Source: CAWIXB01 sp963839955
Lineage (GTDB): Bacteria > Actinomycetota > Actinomycetes > JACCUZ01
Assembly (NCBI GenBank): GCA_963839955.1
Contig: CAWIXB010000001.1
Coordinates: forward strand, 1,240,001 to 1,304,000
Direction of reading: 5' to 3'
Length of the DNA: 64,000 nucleotides
Within the stretch, counting starts at the first letter, position 1; every line of letters begins with the position of its first letter. A program made the translations under genes and the position numbers. Under the pieces are notes generated by a model. It was not told the origin of the DNA. It searched no databases and worked only from the letters and a program-made list of their open reading frames with translations. Shown here piece by piece: positions 1 to 10,640 of the stretch.

Positions 1-211
1 CGGGGCAGCCGGCGCGCCACGAGAAGCGCATCCGCTCGGCGAGCGCTGCGTCGATGGGACGGATCGACCAGCGAAATGCCGGGGCAGTCACCGCCGCGAG
101 GTCGGCGGAGCGGGTCGGTGCCGCCGCCGGGGTCGCCGCGAGCATGACCGGCGCGCAGACCAGGGCAGCAACAGCGACCGCCAGACCGGGCAGAGCAGCG
201 GAGAGGCGCAT
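1..211 (-). CDS. M15 family metallopeptidase, N-terminal part (cut by window edge)
   Basis: Only the first 70 codons are visible; the gene runs off the left edge. It starts at ATG 211-209 with a GAAGG-type ribosome binding site just upstream. The product opens with a hydrophobic signal peptide of about 28 residues ending in an Ala-rich stretch (AATPAAA), so it is exported. The mature start contains RWSIRPIDAALAERMRFSW then RAGCPV, which resembles the N-terminal lead-in of actinobacterial M15 (D-Ala-D-Ala carboxypeptidase-like) peptidases. The zinc-binding domain would lie outside the window, so the family call is inferred from this short segment. It follows the GGDEF-EAL gene on the same strand after a gap of 97 nt. 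Confidence 0.55.
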   Translation of the reverse strand, partial: MRLSAALPGLAVAVAALVCAPVMLAATPAAAPTRSADLAAVTAPAFRWSIRPIDAALAERMRFSWRAGCP

Positions 212-308
212 ACCTTCAGGACTCCCGTCTCGTGTCTGCAGTTGTCCTCGGCACAGATCGAGGTCGACACAAGACGGTTTCAGTGGGTTGTTCTTCGCAG
301 GTGGGCCG

Positions 309-2876
309 TCAGGCGAGGGCAAGCGGTGCGGACCGAACCGCCGCGAGCGGGCGCGACTGCCAGGCCGCCAGCCAGCCGAGCAGGTCCTCAGCAGGCATCG
401 GCCGGGACATCCAGAAGCCCTGCGCGGTGTCGCAGCCGAGCGTCTGGAGCAACCGCCAGGACGCCTCGTCCTCGACACCCTCGGCGACGACCTCCCGGCC
501 GAGGCGGTGGCCCAGGTCGATGATCGCTCCAATGATCGCCACCGACTCGTCATGCGCGTCGAGGTCGGCGCGGCGAAGGAACGACCGGTCGACCTTGATC
601 TCGTGCACCGGCAGGCGCTGCAAGTAGGCGAGCGAGGAGTAGCCCGTGCCCAGGTCGTCGATGGACAGCCGGACGCCGAGTGCGCGGAGCCGCCCGAGCG
701 CCTCGATCGCGCGCTCCGGGTCCGCCATCAGGCTCGACTCGGTGATCTCCAGGGTGAGCGCCGAGGCGGGTACCTCGACGGCGGCCAGCGCCCGAGCGAC
801 CTGGTCGACGAAGTCGGGATCGAGCAGGCTACGGGGGGAGATGTTCACCGCAATGCCGAGGGACTGGCCGGCCTTGCGCCACGCCTCGCACGCGAGCAGC
901 GACTGCCTCAGCACGGACATGGTCAGCGGCGTGATGAGCCCGCTGTGCTCGGCCACCGGGATGAACTCGTCGGGAGGGATGAGTCCGCGCTCGGGGTGCA
1001 GCCATCGCGCCAGCGCCTCGACTCCGACGACCGCGCCGTCGCGCAGCGACACCTTCGGCTGAACGTGCACGACAAGCGAACCGTCGGTGATGGCCTGCTT
1101 GAGATCGGTGAGGACGGTCAGCCGCTCGCGGCTGCTCGCGTCGAGTTCGGGTCGGTAGGCCTCGACCGCCGTGTGGCGGCTCTTGGCGGCTGACATCGCG
1201 ATGTCAGCTCGCCGCAGCACGTCGATGACATCCGATCCGCGGTCAGCGAAGGCAGTGCCGAAGGCGGCGCTCACCGTCACGTGGAGCTCGTCGAGCTCGA
1301 ATGGACCCGACAACGACTGGCGCAGCAGCGTGACGACCGAGTCCGCCACCGCCGGCGCTGCCTGCGGGAGCAGAACGGCGAACTCGTCGCCGCCGACGCG
1401 GGCGAGCACGCCTCGCTGCGGCACCGTACTGGCCATCCGTTTCGCGACCTTCTGCAGCAGAGAGTCGCCAGCCGGATGCCCGAGCGTTTCGTTGATCTCC
1501 TTGAACCGGTCGAGGTTCAGCAGCACGACGCCGACGTCTTCACCGGCCGCCAGCCGGCGGGCCAGCAGCTCCTCGAGGTGGCGCCGGTTCGGCAGGCCCG
1601 TCAGCGAGTCGTGCATCGACTGCCTGAGCTGTTCGGCGACCTGCTCGGTGATGAGGTCGGCGCGGCGGGCGTTGCGCAGGGCGACGCTGAGATGGTTGCC
1701 GAGAGCGGTCAGCTCGCGCAGGTTGGCGGGGCCGAAGGTCTCAACGTCCCCGAGTCGGTCGCCGACGACGAGCGTGCCGACGACCCCGTCGTCGCCGCGT
1801 AGTGGCATGGCGACGGCGTCGCGCAGCCCCGCCACGCGCAAGGCTCGGCCGAGGATGGCGTCGCGACTCCCGCGGCGGGCGAGGACCGGACCGGCCGCGG
1901 TCCATGCGGCCAGGGCGCCCGCCTTGCTCGACCCGCTGAGTTCGCGCACTGAGCCGTCGATCCCGCCCTCCCAGTGCCGAGCCCGGCCGGCGAACGCTGC
2001 GTTGAGGGTGAGCTCGACAGTCTCTGCTCCCAGCGCCTGAGCAATCCAGACCACAGCCGTCGATGCGGCGGACTCGACGTCCGTACGCCCGCCGATCTCG
2101 CCGGTGAAGCGGCTGAGCTGTTCCAGGCTCTCGGTGCGCTGCCGCAACGAATGGTGGGCGCGCTGCGCGGAGAACAGCACAGCCAGGACGACACCAACCG
2201 TCCAGATGGCCCGCCAGTCGACGCTGAGCACGTAGACGAGAACGAGGCCGAGGCTCGCGTTCACCATCGGCAGCAGCGGACCGAGCACGAGCAGGTTGAT
2301 GGCGAACCTGGGTCGGGTGCCAGTGGTCACCGCGATCGCGAGCGAGATCAGCACCGTGCCGAGCAGGTCGGTGCTGACGATGGCAACGCCGATCGCGACC
2401 CAGCCCCACGGGCTGAGCTGCCCGGCATCGCCGAGCACGAGCCGCCACACGAGGACGACGGCGGCCGCTTCCAGCGCATAGTGCGCGACGTTGAACGCGA
2501 GCTTGTGCAGGCTGCGCCGGTTCCGCCAGGCGAGCGGCAGAACGGCACCGAGCAGGCGGGCAAGCACGTAGTGGCTGGGCGGTAGCAGGAAGAGCCCGAC
2601 GACGAGGGGGATCTCGTTGAGCGTGACGGAGTAGGCGTTGCGCCCGATCGGGAGGTAGACGACGGCGAGCTCCGCGGCGGCGAAGCCCGCCACGACGAGC
2701 GCCAGCATGAGCAGCGGATGTCCGGGCACGCCCTTCGGCGAGGGCAGGTCAGGCACGGCCAGGCTGATCAGCGCCACGGCCGAGAGGGTGATCGCGCCGA
2801 CGAGCAGAAACAGCTGAAGGTCGGCCCGTCCCACGACGGGGACAGACCGACCTCGCTGTGCTGCCGGACCGGTCAC
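309..2876 (-). CDS. Membrane GGDEF-EAL bifunctional c-di-GMP protein
   Basis: An 855-residue protein predicted to make and/or degrade cyclic di-GMP at the membrane. The first 250 residues or so hold seven or eight hydrophobic segments, then a GAF-like region (about 260-410), a GGDEF domain (about 430-580) and an EAL domain (about 600-840). Both domains look intact: DSLTGLPNRR and RVGGDEF in the cyclase, and VEALARW, VNISP, EITES, DDLGTGYSSL, KVDRSF and AEGVED in the phosphodiesterase. I see no RxxD inhibitory site before GGDEF. The GTG start at 2876 overlaps the stop of the upstream subtilase gene (GTGA), implying coupled translation; a longer reading would run back inside the subtilase gene. 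Confidence 0.9.
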   Translation of the reverse strand: MTGPAAQRGRSVPVVGRADLQLFLLVGAITLSAVALISLAVPDLPSPKGVPGHPLLMLALVVAGFAAAELAVVYLPIGRNAYSVTLNEIPLVVGLFLLPPSHYVLARLLGAVLPLAWRNRRSLHKLAFNVAHYALEAAAVVLVWRLVLGDAGQLSPWGWVAIGVAIVSTDLLGTVLISLAIAVTTGTRPRFAINLLVLGPLLPMVNASLGLVLVYVLSVDWRAIWTVGVVLAVLFSAQRAHHSLRQRTESLEQLSRFTGEIGGRTDVESAASTAVVWIAQALGAETVELTLNAAFAGRARHWEGGIDGSVRELSGSSKAGALAAWTAAGPVLARRGSRDAILGRALRVAGLRDAVAMPLRGDDGVVGTLVVGDRLGDVETFGPANLRELTALGNHLSVALRNARRADLITEQVAEQLRQSMHDSLTGLPNRRHLEELLARRLAAGEDVGVVLLNLDRFKEINETLGHPAGDSLLQKVAKRMASTVPQRGVLARVGGDEFAVLLPQAAPAVADSVVTLLRQSLSGPFELDELHVTVSAAFGTAFADRGSDVIDVLRRADIAMSAAKSRHTAVEAYRPELDASSRERLTVLTDLKQAITDGSLVVHVQPKVSLRDGAVVGVEALARWLHPERGLIPPDEFIPVAEHSGLITPLTMSVLRQSLLACEAWRKAGQSLGIAVNISPRSLLDPDFVDQVARALAAVEVPASALTLEITESSLMADPERAIEALGRLRALGVRLSIDDLGTGYSSLAYLQRLPVHEIKVDRSFLRRADLDAHDESVAIIGAIIDLGHRLGREVVAEGVEDEASWRLLQTLGCDTAQGFWMSRPMPAEDLLGWLAAWQSRPLAAVRSAPLALA

Positions 2877-4507
2877 GGAGGTCCGCCCCACCCAGCCGAC
2901 GCCCAGGACTTGCCCGCCCACGACTTGCCGAGCCAGGTCGCCCCGGCCCCTGCGTAGCCGCCCCACGACGAGCCAGCCCATGACTTACCCGCCCAGGACT
3001 TGCCCGCCCAGCCGTTGCCGGCCCACGACTTGCCGGCCCACGACTTGCCGGCCCACGACTTGCCGGCCCACGACTTGCCGGCCCATGAGTCGCCGCACCA
3101 GCACGTACCGGTCCAGTCGACGTCGCCACCGAGCCAGCGGCCACCTTGCCAGCCGGCGAACGAGGCGCTGGCCGGAGCCCAGCGGGCTGCGTTGAAGGTG
3201 CCTAGCACATGACGCTCACCGGTGAGCTCGACGCCGTCGTCGCCCACGTGCTGCGTGCCTCGGGCCTGCTCGAGCGAGCCGAGGCCGGTCGATCGGGGCC
3301 AGCTCTGAGTGGCGTTCGGGGTCGCGGCCAAGAAGGCGCGGTACACGTCGAGCTCGCCTGTTCCCCTGCCCGCCGCGTCAGCGGTCGGCATCGGCTCGGC
3401 CGAGGACTTGAGCAGGGCCTTGACCTGGTCAGGCCTGAGGTTCGGCCTGGCCTGGAGGAGCAGCGCCACCGCACCCGAGACGACTGCCGCGGCCTGCGAC
3501 GACCCGCTGCCCTTGAAATAGCGATCACCGACGCGGGCTCCCGGGTAGGCCTCGTCGAGGTAGGAATCCGGGTCGCGAAGGGAGAGGAGCGACGTGCCCG
3601 GCGCGACCAGGTCGACGCGGCGGGCCGCGTCACCGCGGCTGCTGAAAGCGGGCACGACGTCGTCGTGCGCACTCACGGTGCCGCTGGTTGACGACGCGCC
3701 CACGGCAAGCACGTAGGGGTCGTACGCCGGGTTGTTGAGGCGCGAGGCGCCGCTGTTGCCGCCAGAGACGACGACGACGATGCCCGCCCGCCACGCGTTC
3801 TCCACGGCATGCGCGAGCGGGTCGGTGCGGTAGTCCTGCACACCGTCGGTCCCGTAGGCGAGGTTGAGGACCCGGATGGGGCGTTGCGGGTCGTCGCGGC
3901 GGTGGGCGACCACCCAGTCGACTGCGGCGATGACCTGTGAGACGTCGACGGCGCCCTCAGCGGTGCCGACCTTGACACTGGTCAGCCGGGCGCCGGGAGC
4001 CATGCCCTGGAAGCGGTCGGAGTCGAGCAGGCGGACGGGGTCGTTCCCGGCGATGATGCCGGCCATGTGCGTGCCGTGGCCGAACGTGTCCAGGTGGCGC
4101 ACGGCCGGGGTCTGGCTCTCGAACGACAGGTCCGGACCGTTGACCACGTTGCCGGTCAGCCCCTTGACGGGGACGACACCGGTGTCGATGAGCGCCACGC
4201 CGACTCCGCTGCCGGTGACCCCACGGGAGTACATCCGGTCGGCGCCGATGACGGCGGCGACATGGTCGAGGCTGGTGCTCTTGTCGTCATACATCCACCC
4301 GGTGGGGCCGAGCAGGCTGCCGACCGTGCCGGCGACGAGCGAGGTGGTGGTCGTCACCACGCCCCCGACAACCCCCGTGACCACACCCGTCAGATCGCCG
4401 ATGAGCCCGGCCCGGGCCGGTGTCGTCGCGGGCCCGAGCCCGAGCAGGACGACTGCCGTCGTGGCCACCGCCACCCGTCGCATCCCGCGTCCCCCGCGTG
4501 ACTGCAT
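2873..4507 (-). CDS. Secreted S8 family serine peptidase (subtilase) with C-terminal SWAGK repeats
   Basis: A 544-residue exported subtilisin-like protease. ATG 4507 is chosen because a GGTGGGG ribosome binding site lies about 8 nt upstream and a signal peptide follows directly (RRVAVATTAVVLLGLG, ending PARA). The catalytic triad is visible: Asp in VALIDTGV, His in FGHGTHMAG and Ser in GSGSSQAAA, with the oxyanion Asn in VSGGNSG. The serine motif is GSSQAAA rather than the usual GTSMAAP. After the catalytic domain comes a Trp/Gly/Lys-rich tail of about 70 residues made of SWAGK-type pentapeptides. It is the first gene of a minus-strand unit and overlaps the GGDEF-EAL gene by 4 nt, so protease and c-di-GMP enzyme are probably made together. 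Confidence 0.92.
   Translation of the reverse strand: MQSRGGRGMRRVAVATTAVVLLGLGPATTPARAGLIGDLTGVVTGVVGGVVTTTTSLVAGTVGSLLGPTGWMYDDKSTSLDHVAAVIGADRMYSRGVTGSGVGVALIDTGVVPVKGLTGNVVNGPDLSFESQTPAVRHLDTFGHGTHMAGIIAGNDPVRLLDSDRFQGMAPGARLTSVKVGTAEGAVDVSQVIAAVDWVVAHRRDDPQRPIRVLNLAYGTDGVQDYRTDPLAHAVENAWRAGIVVVVSGGNSGASRLNNPAYDPYVLAVGASSTSGTVSAHDDVVPAFSSRGDAARRVDLVAPGTSLLSLRDPDSYLDEAYPGARVGDRYFKGSGSSQAAAVVSGAVALLLQARPNLRPDQVKALLKSSAEPMPTADAAGRGTGELDVYRAFLAATPNATQSWPRSTGLGSLEQARGTQHVGDDGVELTGERHVLGTFNAARWAPASASFAGWQGGRWLGGDVDWTGTCWCGDSWAGKSWAGKSWAGKSWAGKSWAGNGWAGKSWAGKSWAGSSWGGYAGAGATWLGKSWAGKSWASAGWGGPP
2969..3088 (-). repeat. Tandem 15-bp coding repeat (SWAGK pentapeptides)
   Basis: About eight consecutive 15-nt units, forward-strand core TTGCCGGCCCACGAC, encode SWAGK, with variants SWAGN, GWAGK and SWAGS. 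Degenerate copies continue through SWGGY to further SWAGK units near 2890-2930. The repeat stays in frame with the subtilase and forms its tail, so it is protein-level repetition. Confidence 0.9.
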
Positions 4508-4658
4508 CGCAGACCCCACCCTGTCGCGACGCGAGAAGAAGGTACTCCCCGCCGTCTTACGGAGAGTGTCGGGCCGATGACAACCGGTAGGTAATGGGCA
4601 GGGCAAGAATTAGGCCGTTGGGGGAGCCGATGCCACTCGGGCGGCGTAGTCCTTTTGG

Positions 4659-6059
4659 TCAGGCACCCTTCAGCCGAGAGCCGCGGACGAGGGCTTCGCG
4701 CCCGAGCCCGCGCAACGAGGCATCGAGCACCTCGATCGTGTGGGCGAGAGCCATCTGGCCGCCGAGGCGGTCGAACGAGGAGCTGACCTGCATGAGGCAG
4801 CCCGGGTTTGCTGTCACGAGCAGCTCGGCGCCGGTCTCGAGGACGGCGCGGGCCTTCCGGTCACCCAGCTCACGCGCGGGCTCCGGGTTGAGCACGTTGT
4901 AGATCCCGGCCGAGCCGCAGCAGATCTCGGGGTCGGCGATCTCGCGCAGCTCGACCCCCGGGATGCCATACAGCAGTGCGCGCGGCTGGCTGCGCACTCC
5001 CTGTGCATGCGCGAGGTGGCACGCGTCGTGATAGGCCACCGTCACGTCCAGGGGATGGCGCGTCGCGACGGGACCGAGGTCAGTCAGGATCTCGCTGATG
5101 TCGCGCACCCGACCGGCGAAGGCAGCCGCGCGGTCGGCGTACGCCGGCTCGTCGGCGAGCAGCTCGGCGTACTCCTTCATCGCCGAGCCGCAGCCGGCCG
5201 CGTTGACCACGACGTGCTCCACGCCGGCCCGCTCGAAGGCGTCGATGGTGCGCCGCGCGAAGCGGCGGGCCTCGCTCTCGCGGCCGTTGTGCACGCTGAG
5301 CGCGCCGCAGCAGCCCTGGTTGCGGGGGATGACGACGTCGCAGCCCTCCATGGCGAGCACCCGCGCCGTTGCCGCGTTGACACCGGGGAAGAACGTGCCC
5401 TGCACGCAGCCGGTGAGCATGCCGACGACCGCGCGTCTCGCCCCTCTTGCAGCGACCCGCTCGGGCAGTGGTCGCGACGACCGCAGCCGCGGCGCCAGGG
5501 ACTCCATCGCCGCCAATGGCGGTGCGAAGCGGGTCAGCAGCCGGCTGCGCCGCACCAGCCGCTGCAGGCCGATGCGTTGGTAGGCGCGCAGCGGTCCGCG
5601 CACCAGACGCAGCCGGCGAGGGTAGGGGAACAGCGCGAAGATGGCGCCGCGCAGCATCCGTTCGCGCGGTGTGCGCGCGTGCCGCCGCTCGACCTGCGCG
5701 CGGGTGCTCTCGATGAGCTTGTCGTACTGCACGCCGGACGGGCACGCCGTCACGCACGCCATGCAGCCGAGGCAGGCGTCGAAGTGACCGACCATCGAGT
5801 CGGTCATGGGGTCGCCGTCGAGGCCGGACTTCATCAGGTAGATACGACCGCGGGGCGAGTCCATCTCCTCGCCCCACAGCACATAGGTCGGGCAGGTCGG
5901 CAGGCAGAAGCCGCAGTGCACGCAGTCGCCGACCAGCGCGGCATCCGGCGGCCGGTGGTCGTCGAACGCCGGTTCGCCCGACGAGGTGGCCACGGCTTGC
6001 GGCCCCTCGCTGCCCTGCGTGCCCTTGGTGGCCTCCACCGGGGCGCTGTCGCTCGACAT
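4659..6059 (-). CDS. glcF: Glycolate oxidase iron-sulfur subunit (GlcF-like)
   Basis: A 466-residue electron-transfer subunit predicted to take electrons from the FAD subunit of glycolate oxidase. Two ferredoxin-type clusters are visible near the N-terminus (CVHCGFCLPTCP at about 50 and CLGCMACVTACP at about 105), followed by two cysteine-rich CCG motifs (GCCGALSVHNG and ICCGSAGIYN), as in GlcF and the related heterodisulfide-reductase-like proteins. ATG 6059 is preceded by GGAGG 7 nt upstream and lies 13 nt after the glcE stop. It is the last gene of the aceB-glcD-glcE-glcF unit. Confidence 0.92.
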   Translation of the reverse strand: MSSDSAPVEATKGTQGSEGPQAVATSSGEPAFDDHRPPDAALVGDCVHCGFCLPTCPTYVLWGEEMDSPRGRIYLMKSGLDGDPMTDSMVGHFDACLGCMACVTACPSGVQYDKLIESTRAQVERRHARTPRERMLRGAIFALFPYPRRLRLVRGPLRAYQRIGLQRLVRRSRLLTRFAPPLAAMESLAPRLRSSRPLPERVAARGARRAVVGMLTGCVQGTFFPGVNAATARVLAMEGCDVVIPRNQGCCGALSVHNGRESEARRFARRTIDAFERAGVEHVVVNAAGCGSAMKEYAELLADEPAYADRAAAFAGRVRDISEILTDLGPVATRHPLDVTVAYHDACHLAHAQGVRSQPRALLYGIPGVELREIADPEICCGSAGIYNVLNPEPARELGDRKARAVLETGAELLVTANPGCLMQVSSSFDRLGGQMALAHTIEVLDASLRGLGREALVRGSRLKGA

Positions 6060-6072
6060 CCGGATCCCTCCG

Positions 6073-7215
6073 CTAGATCCCGCCGACGAACCGGCCCGGT
6101 GCGAGCCGGTGGTGCGGGTCCATCTCGTCCTTGACCCTGCGCATGAGTGCGAGGCCCGGCACCGGGCCCCACATGTCGACTGCCTCTCTGACAGGTGGGG
6201 GAGCGGCGAGCACGACGACGTTCCCGTCGTACGCCGAGGCGCCCGTCCGCAGGTCGGTGACCAGCGCCTGTACCGCCTCGGGGTCCGACGAGCCCGGGAC
6301 GCCGGCGTGCACCACACCAGCCGCGCTGCCGCGCAACGAGATCTCGGTGCCGTGGCGCGCCGCTGAGGCCCGGGCGATCTCGAGGACCCGGGACAAGCCG
6401 GTGATGCGCGTGGTGACCTTGAGCGCCACGTCGTCGCTGCCCCAGGGGTGGGTGTTCCACCAGGGCGGCGCCGCCGGGTCGCCGTCGGCGGTGCCGAGCA
6501 GGTCAGCGGTCGCGCGCACTCGCTGTGCCACGCCCTCGGCGGTGCCTTCGAGCAGCACGCCGACGCGAGGGCGGCCGTCGGCGGGCCAGTCGACCTCGAC
6601 GGCGCTGGGCACGACCTGCGAGCCGAGCACCGCCGCCGTCGCGCGGCCCAACGAGGTGGCGTCGTCGACGTCGACCCCGACCACGTGGCGCACCGAGGGC
6701 AGCGGGTGGAGCCGGAAGATCGCCTCGCAGACCAGCCCGAGGGTGCCGTAGGAGCCCGCCAGCAGCTTGGCGAAGTCGTAGCCGGCGACGTTCTTCACGA
6801 CCTTGCCGCCCGCCTTCGCGATCACCCCGTCGGCGCGCACGAAGGTGATGCCGATCAGAAGGTCGCGCACTGTTCCGCGCAACAGCCGTCGCGGCCCGCT
6901 CGGGCTGACCGCGATGGTGCCGCCTACCGTGGCGCCGCGCTCGCCGTCGTCGAGGGCGAGCTCCTGTGCTGCGCCGGCGAGCACCTGCTGGAGCTCGGCC
7001 ACCGGTGTCCCGGCGCGGACGACGACGACGAGGTCGCCCGCCGCATGGTCGACGACGCCGGTCAGTCCGGTCGTGTCGACCACGAGGTCGACGGCGGTCG
7101 GCGGCGCGCCCCAGTCGATGCGGGTGCCGTTTCCGCGTGCGACCACGCTCAGGTCGTGGTGCGTCGCGGCGTGGAGCAGGTCGGCCACCTCGGCGGTGGA
7201 GTGCGGCGCGGCCAC
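6073..7215 (-). CDS. glcE: Glycolate oxidase FAD-binding subunit GlcE-like
   Basis: A 380-residue FAD-binding oxidase subunit paralogous to GlcD, with a PCMH-type FAD fold (VVARGNGTRIDWG, GGTIAVSPSGPRRL, KNVAGYDFAKLLAGSYGTLG). The coordinates use the first conventional start, GTG 7215. In-frame coding clearly continues upstream: about 38 more residues, including RPAESADAVGGVEARF, read without a stop back to the end of glcD, and similar residues occur in GlcE proteins. No ATG, GTG or TTG is available there; only CTG codons (7335 and 7329) next to a GGAGGTG sequence. The true start is therefore probably a CTG near 7329-7335. Confidence 0.85.
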   Translation of the reverse strand: MAAPHSTAEVADLLHAATHHDLSVVARGNGTRIDWGAPPTAVDLVVDTTGLTGVVDHAAGDLVVVVRAGTPVAELQQVLAGAAQELALDDGERGATVGGTIAVSPSGPRRLLRGTVRDLLIGITFVRADGVIAKAGGKVVKNVAGYDFAKLLAGSYGTLGLVCEAIFRLHPLPSVRHVVGVDVDDATSLGRATAAVLGSQVVPSAVEVDWPADGRPRVGVLLEGTAEGVAQRVRATADLLGTADGDPAAPPWWNTHPWGSDDVALKVTTRITGLSRVLEIARASAARHGTEISLRGSAAGVVHAGVPGSSDPEAVQALVTDLRTGASAYDGNVVVLAAPPPVREAVDMWGPVPGLALMRRVKDEMDPHHRLAPGRFVGGI

Positions 7216-7331
7216 GAAGCGCGCCTCGACGCCACCGACAGCGTCCGCGCTCTCGGCCGGGCGGACCCGGTCGTCGCAGGTCTTGGCCAGCTCGGCGCGG
7301 ACCTCGTCGTCGCTGCGTGCGGAGGGCAGGG

Positions 7332-8819
7332 TCAGAACACCTCCGCCAAGCCGGTCTCCTGCAGCGGGTGGACGCCCTTCTTGCGACCGGGCACCTCGCC
7401 GCAGAGGCGGGGGGTCGGGAAGACCTTGCCGGGGTTGGACAGGTGCTGGGGGTCGAAGGCGCAGCGCAGCATCTGCATGGTGTCCAGGTCGTCGTCGGTG
7501 AACATCCGCGGCATGTACTTCGCCTTGTCCATGCCGACACCGTGCTCGCCGGTGATCGAGCCGGCGTACTCGATGCAGAGATCGAGGATGGCGCCCGAGA
7601 TCTCCTCGGCCTTCTCGCTCTGGCCCGGCACCGTGTCGTCGAACAGGACGAGCGGGTGCAGGTTGCCGTCGCCGGCGTGAAAGACGTTCGCGACCCGTAC
7701 CCCGCCCGGCTCGTCGTCGGACATCGCGGCGATGCGACGCAGTACGTCAGGCAGCGCGGTGCGCGGGATAACGCCGTCCTGGACGATGTAGTCGGGACTG
7801 ATGCGGCCCACAGCGGCGAACGCCGACTTGCGGCCCTTCCAGAACAGCGCGCGCTGGGCGTCGTCCTTCGCGATGCGGATCTCGAAGGCGTGGTTGTCCT
7901 GGCAGAGCTTCTCGACCTGGCCGAACTGCGCCGCCACCTCCGGCTCGGGCCCGTCGAGCTCGATGACCAGCACGGCACCGGCGCCCTCGGGGTAGCCGCA
8001 CTGCACCGCCTCCTCCGCGGCCTCGATGGCCAGCGCGTCCATCATCTCGATCGCGGCGGGGATGACACCGGCACCGATGATGGCCGACGTCGCTGCGCCC
8101 GCCTCGTCGGTCGAGGGGAATGCCGCGAGCATCGTGCGGACCGCCTCGGGCGCCCGCAGCAGCCGGACGGTGACCTCGGTTGCGATGCCGAGCGTGCCCT
8201 CGGAGCCGACGAACGCACCGAGCAGGTCGTAGCCGGGCGGGTCGGGTGCACGACCGCCGAGGCGTACGACGTCGCCGTCGGGCGTCACCAGCTCGACACC
8301 GACGACGTGGTTGGTCGTGAAGCCGTACTTGAGGCAGTGAGCGCCGCCGGAGTTCTCGGCCACGTTGCCGCCGATCGAGCAGATCTGCTGGCTCGACGGG
8401 TCGGGCGCGTAGTAGTAGCCGTGCGGTGCGGCGGCCCGCGTGACGTCCAGGTTGATGACACCGGGCTGCACGACCGCTCGTTCGTCCGCAGCATCGACCT
8501 GGAGGATCTCGCGGATCTGCGAGGTCACGATCAACACACCTTCGGCGTGCGGCAGTGCCCCACCGGAGAGCCCGGTGCCGGAGCCACGGGCGACGTAGGG
8601 GACTCCGGCGTCGACGCAGGCCCGGACCACCGCGGCCACCTGTCCGGTGTCGCGGGGGAGCACGACGACCGCGGGTGTGACCTTGTAGTGCGCGAGCCCG
8701 TCGCACTCGTAGGTGCGCAGCTGGGCGTGGTCGGTGAGGACGGCGTCCGTGCCGAGCTCGGCGTGCAGCCGCGCGACCAGACTCTGCAGCGTCGGGGACG
8801 CCATGATCGAGGTGGCCAT
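7332..8819 (-). CDS. glcD: Glycolate oxidase FAD-linked subunit GlcD
   Basis: A 495-residue catalytic subunit that oxidises glycolate (or a related 2-hydroxy acid) to glyoxylate. It shows the FAD-binding 4 fold (VARGSGTGLSGGALP, ICSIGGNVAENSGGAHCLKYG, GSEGTLGIATEVTVRLL) and the C-terminal FAD-oxidase signature (FHAGDGNLHPLVLFD, EHGVGMDKAKYMPRMF). ATG 8819 lies 24 nt after the malate synthase stop. D-lactate dehydrogenase is a close alternative for this family, but the neighbouring glcE, glcF and malate synthase support glycolate. Confidence 0.92.
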   Translation of the reverse strand: MATSIMASPTLQSLVARLHAELGTDAVLTDHAQLRTYECDGLAHYKVTPAVVVLPRDTGQVAAVVRACVDAGVPYVARGSGTGLSGGALPHAEGVLIVTSQIREILQVDAADERAVVQPGVINLDVTRAAAPHGYYYAPDPSSQQICSIGGNVAENSGGAHCLKYGFTTNHVVGVELVTPDGDVVRLGGRAPDPPGYDLLGAFVGSEGTLGIATEVTVRLLRAPEAVRTMLAAFPSTDEAGAATSAIIGAGVIPAAIEMMDALAIEAAEEAVQCGYPEGAGAVLVIELDGPEPEVAAQFGQVEKLCQDNHAFEIRIAKDDAQRALFWKGRKSAFAAVGRISPDYIVQDGVIPRTALPDVLRRIAAMSDDEPGGVRVANVFHAGDGNLHPLVLFDDTVPGQSEKAEEISGAILDLCIEYAGSITGEHGVGMDKAKYMPRMFTDDDLDTMQMLRCAFDPQHLSNPGKVFPTPRLCGEVPGRKKGVHPLQETGLAEVF

Positions 8820-8843
8820 GTCAGTCCCTGTTCCCCAAGCCGC

Positions 8844-10451
<1,608 letters not shown>

Positions 10452-10478
10452 GGGCGTGGTCCTCCCAGATGAAGCTGG

Positions 10479-10490
10479 TTGCGGCCGCAA
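10479..10490. promoter_or_regulatory. Perfect 12-bp palindrome upstream of the glyoxylate operon
   Basis: TTGCGGCCGCAA is a perfect palindrome lying 28-39 nt upstream of the malate synthase start, in the divergent region shared with hflX. Its position suits an operator or repressor site overlapping the leader. The binding protein is unknown. Confidence 0.4.
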
Positions 10491-10640
10491 ACTCTGACGC
10501 GGACGCTAGACCGCCGCTGACATGACGGTCAACGCGACCCTGTCCACGCCGTCGTCCGTGGCTCCGTGCCGTGCCCCTTACCCCGTGGCGGCGTGAAAAC
10601 GCGGCTGCCGCATCCAACCGGGCGTGACACTCTGGACGGG

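Noticed and set aside
2969..3088. CRISPR-like tandem repeat array
   Set aside because: The repeats are contiguous 15-bp units without spacers and stay in frame as SWAGK in the subtilase.
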